Part shown: piece after piece, positions 61,158 through 64,000 of the stretch
Position numbering within the stretch: the first letter of the stretch is position 1
Layout: each line of letters opens with the position of its first letter
DNA from: CAVOKN01 sp963696505
GTDB lineage: Bacteria; Pseudomonadota; Gammaproteobacteria; Burkholderiales; Rhodocyclaceae
NCBI GenBank assembly: GCA_963696505.1
Contig: CAVOKN010000009.1
Coordinates: 1 to 64,000, forward strand
Direction: 5' to 3'
Length of the DNA: 64,000 nucleotides
Translations under genes and position numbers: made by a program
The notes under the pieces: model-generated
Database searches by the model: none
What the model saw: only the letters and a program-made list of their open reading frames with translations
What the model was told of the DNA's origin: nothing

Positions 61158-62663
61158 CCTGGCGAGCGCCTGGCCGGGACCGCGGCTGACGCGGGTACGC
61201 AGCTCGCGCCCCACATTGCCCCATTGCCGCGACTCCTCCTCCAGCGCGGCGGCGGTCAGCGGCGAGGCCGCCAGCCAGTCGGCGTCAGCGGTGAGCTGGA
61301 AACCGCGGGGCGAGCGGCGCAGCGTCATCGATGGCGGGCCGGCCTCGTCGCGGGCGCGATGCACCAGCACCGCCAGGCGCAGGCACAGGATCAGCAGCCA
61401 GTCGGGGCTGTCCTGGGGCAGCGATTGCACCCGCTCCAGCTTGCCGCGGTGGGCCAGCACCACACGCGCAAGGCGCGCCTGGTCCATGCGCGAGAAGCCC
61501 GGCATGTCGGCGTTGGCGAGGATGTAGGCGCTGTGCTTGTGGTAGCCGGAATGGGCCACGGAAATGCCGATCTCATGGAGCCGGGCGGCCCATTCGAGGA
61601 ACCGCGCCTCGGACCGATCGGCCGCGGCGGCACCGGGCTCGGCCTGGCGCAGGAAGGCAAGTGCGGACTCGGCCACGCGCTGCGCCTGGCGCTGCTCCGC
61701 CTCGTAGCGGCGCATGTAGTTGCGCACCGTGGCGTCGCGCAGGTCCTGGTGGTGGTAGCGCCCCAGCAGGTCGTACAGCACGCCCAGGCGCAGCGCCCCT
61801 TCGGAAAAAGTCATGCGCTCCAGACCGAACTCCTCGAATACCGCCGACATGATCGCCAGCCCGCCGGGAATCACCGGCACCCGGTCCGGCCGCAGCCCCG
61901 GTATTTGCGCGCTGGTGAGATCACCCGCCCGCAGCAGCCGCGCCTTGAGCTGCTCCAGACCGTCGCGGGTGATGCCGCCGGCGCCGTAGCCGTTCAGCTC
62001 GATCATGTCGACAATCGCCTTGGCCGAGCCGGAGGAGCCCACCGCCTCCTCCCATCCCACCTCGCGGAACCGATGCACGATGGTCTGCAACTCACGGCGC
62101 GCGGCGAGTTCCGCCTCGCGCAGGCCTTTCTTGTCGATGCGCCCGCGCTGGAAGAAGTTCAGGCTGTAGCTCACGCAGCCCATGTAGAGCGACTCCAGCA
62201 CGATGGGATCGAAGCTGCGGCCGATGATGAACTCGGTCGAGCCGCCGCCGATGTCCACCACCAGTTGCTGCGTCGCGGGATCAGGCAACGTGTGGGCAAC
62301 CCCGATGTAGATCAGTCGCGCCTCTTCGCGGCCGGCGATGATCTCGATCGGGAAACCCAGCGCGGCCTCGGCCTGGATCAGGAACTGGGGCGCGTTCTTC
62401 GCCACCCGCAGCGCGTTGGTGCCCACCGTGCGTACCGCTCCGGCATCGAAGCCGCGCAAGCGCTCGCTAAAGCGGCGCAGAGCCTCGATGGCGCGCAGTT
62501 GGGAGGCTCCGTCGAGGAACTTCTGCGGCGTGAGGCCGGCGGCGAGCCGTACCGGCTCCTTGAGAGAATCCAGGGGATAGATCTGGTCGCCGACGACCCG
62601 CCCCACCTGCAGGCGAAAGCTGTTGGAACCCAGGTCCACGGCGGCGATGAGTTCGTATGTCAT
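61152..62663 (-). CDS. ppx: Exopolyphosphatase / guanosine pentaphosphate phosphohydrolase
   Basis: 503 residues, full Ppx-GppA length. Motifs AAVDLGSNSFRLQVGRV, AGREEARLIYIGVAHT, VVDIGGGSTEFIIG, and the C-terminal HD-like part WAARLHEIGISVAHSGYHKH. Degrades polyphosphate from the chain end. The stop codon sits inside a GACTGACTTT copy. Start set at MTYELIAAVDLG; the longer upstream frame is not conserved. Polyphosphate turnover fits a storage-oriented organism (inference). Confidence 0.93.
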   Translation of the reverse strand: MTYELIAAVDLGSNSFRLQVGRVVGDQIYPLDSLKEPVRLAAGLTPQKFLDGASQLRAIEALRRFSERLRGFDAGAVRTVGTNALRVAKNAPQFLIQAEAALGFPIEIIAGREEARLIYIGVAHTLPDPATQQLVVDIGGGSTEFIIGRSFDPIVLESLYMGCVSYSLNFFQRGRIDKKGLREAELAARRELQTIVHRFREVGWEEAVGSSGSAKAIVDMIELNGYGAGGITRDGLEQLKARLLRAGDLTSAQIPGLRPDRVPVIPGGLAIMSAVFEEFGLERMTFSEGALRLGVLYDLLGRYHHQDLRDATVRNYMRRYEAEQRQAQRVAESALAFLRQAEPGAAAADRSEARFLEWAARLHEIGISVAHSGYHKHSAYILANADMPGFSRMDQARLARVVLAHRGKLERVQSLPQDSPDWLLILCLRLAVLVHRARDEAGPPSMTLRRSPRGFQLTADADWLAASPLTAAALEEESRQWGNVGRELRTRVSRGPGQALARD

Positions 62664-62824
62664 GCAGTTTTCCGGCGTGCCGCGAGGGCCGCATTCTACC
62701 CCGGGTGCGCGAACGCATCGCCGTCGGCGAGCGTTTTCGCGCAACTCGTAATCGAACGGCGGACGGCGCAGCGTGAATTCGATCGGCACGGGAGCGCGCA
62801 CCCTCCCCATGCCCAACGTCCGCC

Positions 62825-63664
62825 CTACTTCTTCACCAGTTCCACACGGCGATTGATGGCACGACCGTCCTCCGAACGGTTGTCGGCGATGGGTTTCTCC
62901 TGCCCCCAACCCGCCGTTGCCATGCGGTCCGCCTTGACGCCCTCGGCCGCGACCGCGGCGGCAACCGCCTTGGCGCGATCCAGCGATAGCACCTTGTTGG
63001 CCGCGGCGGTGCCCTGATTGTCGGTGTGGCCTTCGATGGAAACCTTGAGCGAAGGCTGGCCCTTCATCAGGTCGACGATCTGCTTGATCAGCGGCAGCGA
63101 CTCCGGTTTGATCACAGCCTTGTTGGTGTCGAAATTGATCTGCAGCGAAATGAACCCTTCCTTCTGCAGCTTCTCCCACATCAGGTTGGCGGTAATCTCC
63201 TGCGTCATCGCCTTCTCTTCCAGCACATCCACATACAGGCGATAGCCGCCGCTCCCCGTGCGCACCACGGCGTACACCGCGGCACCGTCGCGCATGAACT
63301 TCAGCGCCGTATAGCCGGGCCGCTCCACCAGCACCTCACCGCCCTTCTGCTTGGCGGCATTCTGGTAGTTACGCATGACCTGCAGGTCGCTGGGCGGCGA
63401 GGGCGTATCGTCGGACTTCTTGAAGATGTATGCGTTCGTCGTCAGATCGCCCTCGGGCTTGAGATTCTTCGCCGACTTCGGATCGTTATCGATCTTGATG
63501 TCGAGCCGGTCGTAGTTCGTCTTGCATTGGAAGATCGTGAAGCCGCTCAGCCGGTTGAACAGCGGATGATCCTTGCAGCCCTTGGCGTCGGTATCGGCGA
63601 ATGCCAGCCCCGTGGCGAGCATTGACCCACACAGCAACATGATGGCACTTCTGATAGCTTTCAT
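62825..63664 (-). CDS. OmpA-family peptidoglycan-binding protein
   Basis: 279 residues. Signal peptide MKAIRSAIMLLCGSMLATGLAFA. An N-terminal unknown domain of about 140 residues (GCKDHPLFNRLSGFTIFQC with two Cys) is followed by an OmpA C-terminal domain: INFDTNKAVIKPESLPLIKQ, KVSIEGHTDNQGTAAANKVL, LSLDRAKAVAAAV, TAGWGQEKPIADN and NRRVELVKK. Anchors to the cell wall. It is not clearly co-transcribed with ppx; a ~160-base gap separates them. Confidence 0.9.
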   Translation of the reverse strand: MKAIRSAIMLLCGSMLATGLAFADTDAKGCKDHPLFNRLSGFTIFQCKTNYDRLDIKIDNDPKSAKNLKPEGDLTTNAYIFKKSDDTPSPPSDLQVMRNYQNAAKQKGGEVLVERPGYTALKFMRDGAAVYAVVRTGSGGYRLYVDVLEEKAMTQEITANLMWEKLQKEGFISLQINFDTNKAVIKPESLPLIKQIVDLMKGQPSLKVSIEGHTDNQGTAAANKVLSLDRAKAVAAAVAAEGVKADRMATAGWGQEKPIADNRSEDGRAINRRVELVKK

Positions 63665-63744
63665 CTTGTTCTCCCTTGGAAGTTTGAGCTACATCCCTAC
63701 GAAAACAGGCATTGCAATCGTCGTCACAGCAAGGCGCGCGGGCA

Positions 63745-63999
63745 CTACCGAAGCCACCAGCGCTCCCAGGACAGGTGTGCCAGCGGCAGAGCGCAGGGCA
63801 GTCCCAACGCGAACACATTGAAGGCGGACGGCCGCAGCACGGGGGCAAGGGCCACATGCAAGGCAGCCAGCAGGCCGAGCACGGCGGCCAAAGCCGGCAG
63901 AATCCACCACGACGCGGCGGCGGCGCGCAGCGCCATTCGGCCGCGCAGCATGAAGGCGCCGATGAGCCGCCAGGCGCAGACCAGCGTGGCAAGAATCAG
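63745..63999 (-). CDS. C-terminal fragment of an uncharacterised membrane protein (5' end outside window)
   Basis: The frame is open to the window edge and ends at 63745. Visible residues include LILATLVCAWRLIGAFML at the edge, then two further hydrophobic helices (WWILPALAAVLGLLAALHVAL; FNVFALGLPCALPLAHL) and end SWERWWLR. No family recognised. Confidence 0.55.
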   Translation of the reverse strand: MILATLVCAWRLIGAFMLRGRMALRAAAASWWILPALAAVLGLLAALHVALAPVLRPSAFNVFALGLPCALPLAHLSWERWWLR

Positions 64000-64000
64000 C

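Noticed and set aside
60159..63017. Very long open frame on the plus strand (about 950 codons)
   Set aside because: It is antisense to mlaE and ppx, both with clear motifs. Its product is rich in His, Arg, Gln and Gly with no domain, as expected from GC-rich shadow frames.
1..64000. CRISPR array or tRNA/rRNA genes
   Set aside because: No regularly spaced direct repeats of 24-40 bases and no cloverleaf or GGTTCGAAT-like tRNA arm was found by reading; a covariance-model scan (tRNAscan-SE, Infernal) would be decisive.
1..64000. Insertion sequence or prophage
   Set aside because: No transposase, integrase or terminal inverted repeats seen; the AraC remnant shows no flanking mobile gene.

Overview
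The window is about 64 kb of high-GC chromosomal DNA. Gene order and protein types point to a betaproteobacterium, probably Rhodocyclales or Nitrosomonadales-like. The strongest anchor is the block rpsB-tsf-pyrH-frr-uppS-cdsA-dxr-rseP-bamA-skp-lpxD-fabZ-lpxA-lpxB-rnhB (34.6-48.8 kb). I saw no rRNA or tRNA gene, CRISPR array, complete insertion sequence or phage. Calls rest on reading translations and motifs; no database search was run.

Layout. 0-8.4 kb is a neutral-lipid / wax-ester region: the C-terminal part of a WS/DGAT acyltransferase, a TPR protein, a TetR regulator, a patatin, a phasin-like protein, a two-domain fatty acyl-CoA reductase, a peroxiredoxin and a membrane-anchored lipase. 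8.5-16.9 kb holds redox enzymes: a GMC oxidoreductase with a Tat-targeted partner, a coniferyl-type aldehyde dehydrogenase, and a molybdenum aldehyde-oxidase-type enzyme with two tandem 2Fe-2S subunits and a MocA-like cofactor enzyme. 17.2-20.9 kb is MoxR ATPase / PAS-GGDEF / VWA(CoxE). 20.9-26.3 kb has an MBL protein, a CBS protein, a patatin lipoprotein and an unusual fusion of a cyclic-nucleotide-binding domain, an acetate/propionate kinase and a PduL-type phosphotransacylase, flanked by two tiny unlisted genes. 27.7-30.0 kb carries a divergent senA/senB pair for selenoneine biosynthesis. 30.3-33.8 kb (citrate synthase, AraC remnant, FadD) looks lower in GC. 34.2-48.8 kb is the envelope / translation block. 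49-57.5 kb holds a PfkB kinase, a CorC-type protein and a beta-oxidation set (acyl-CoA dehydrogenase, EtfAB, TetR with a large palindromic operator, enoyl-CoA hydratase). 57.6-62.7 kb is an Mla-type lipid transporter with Ppx, followed by an OmpA-family protein and a partial membrane protein.

How the parts connect. Many genes concern acyl groups: activation (FadD), reduction to alcohol (FAR), esterification (WS/DGAT), hydrolysis (patatins, lipase), beta-oxidation with ETF, and acyl-phosphate/acyl-CoA exchange (the kinase-PduL fusion). This fits an organism that stores and remobilises lipid or PHA carbon.

Two window-wide signals stand out. The decamer GACTGACTTT (or its complement) occurs at least eight times, where about 0.04-0.12 would be expected, and several copies lie on stop codons or in unconserved tails. 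Four otherwise intact conserved genes (TPR, GMC, Mo-oxidase large subunit, etfB) each carry one single-base frameshift at or next to a short homopolymer, which suggests indel errors in the assembly rather than true gene loss.
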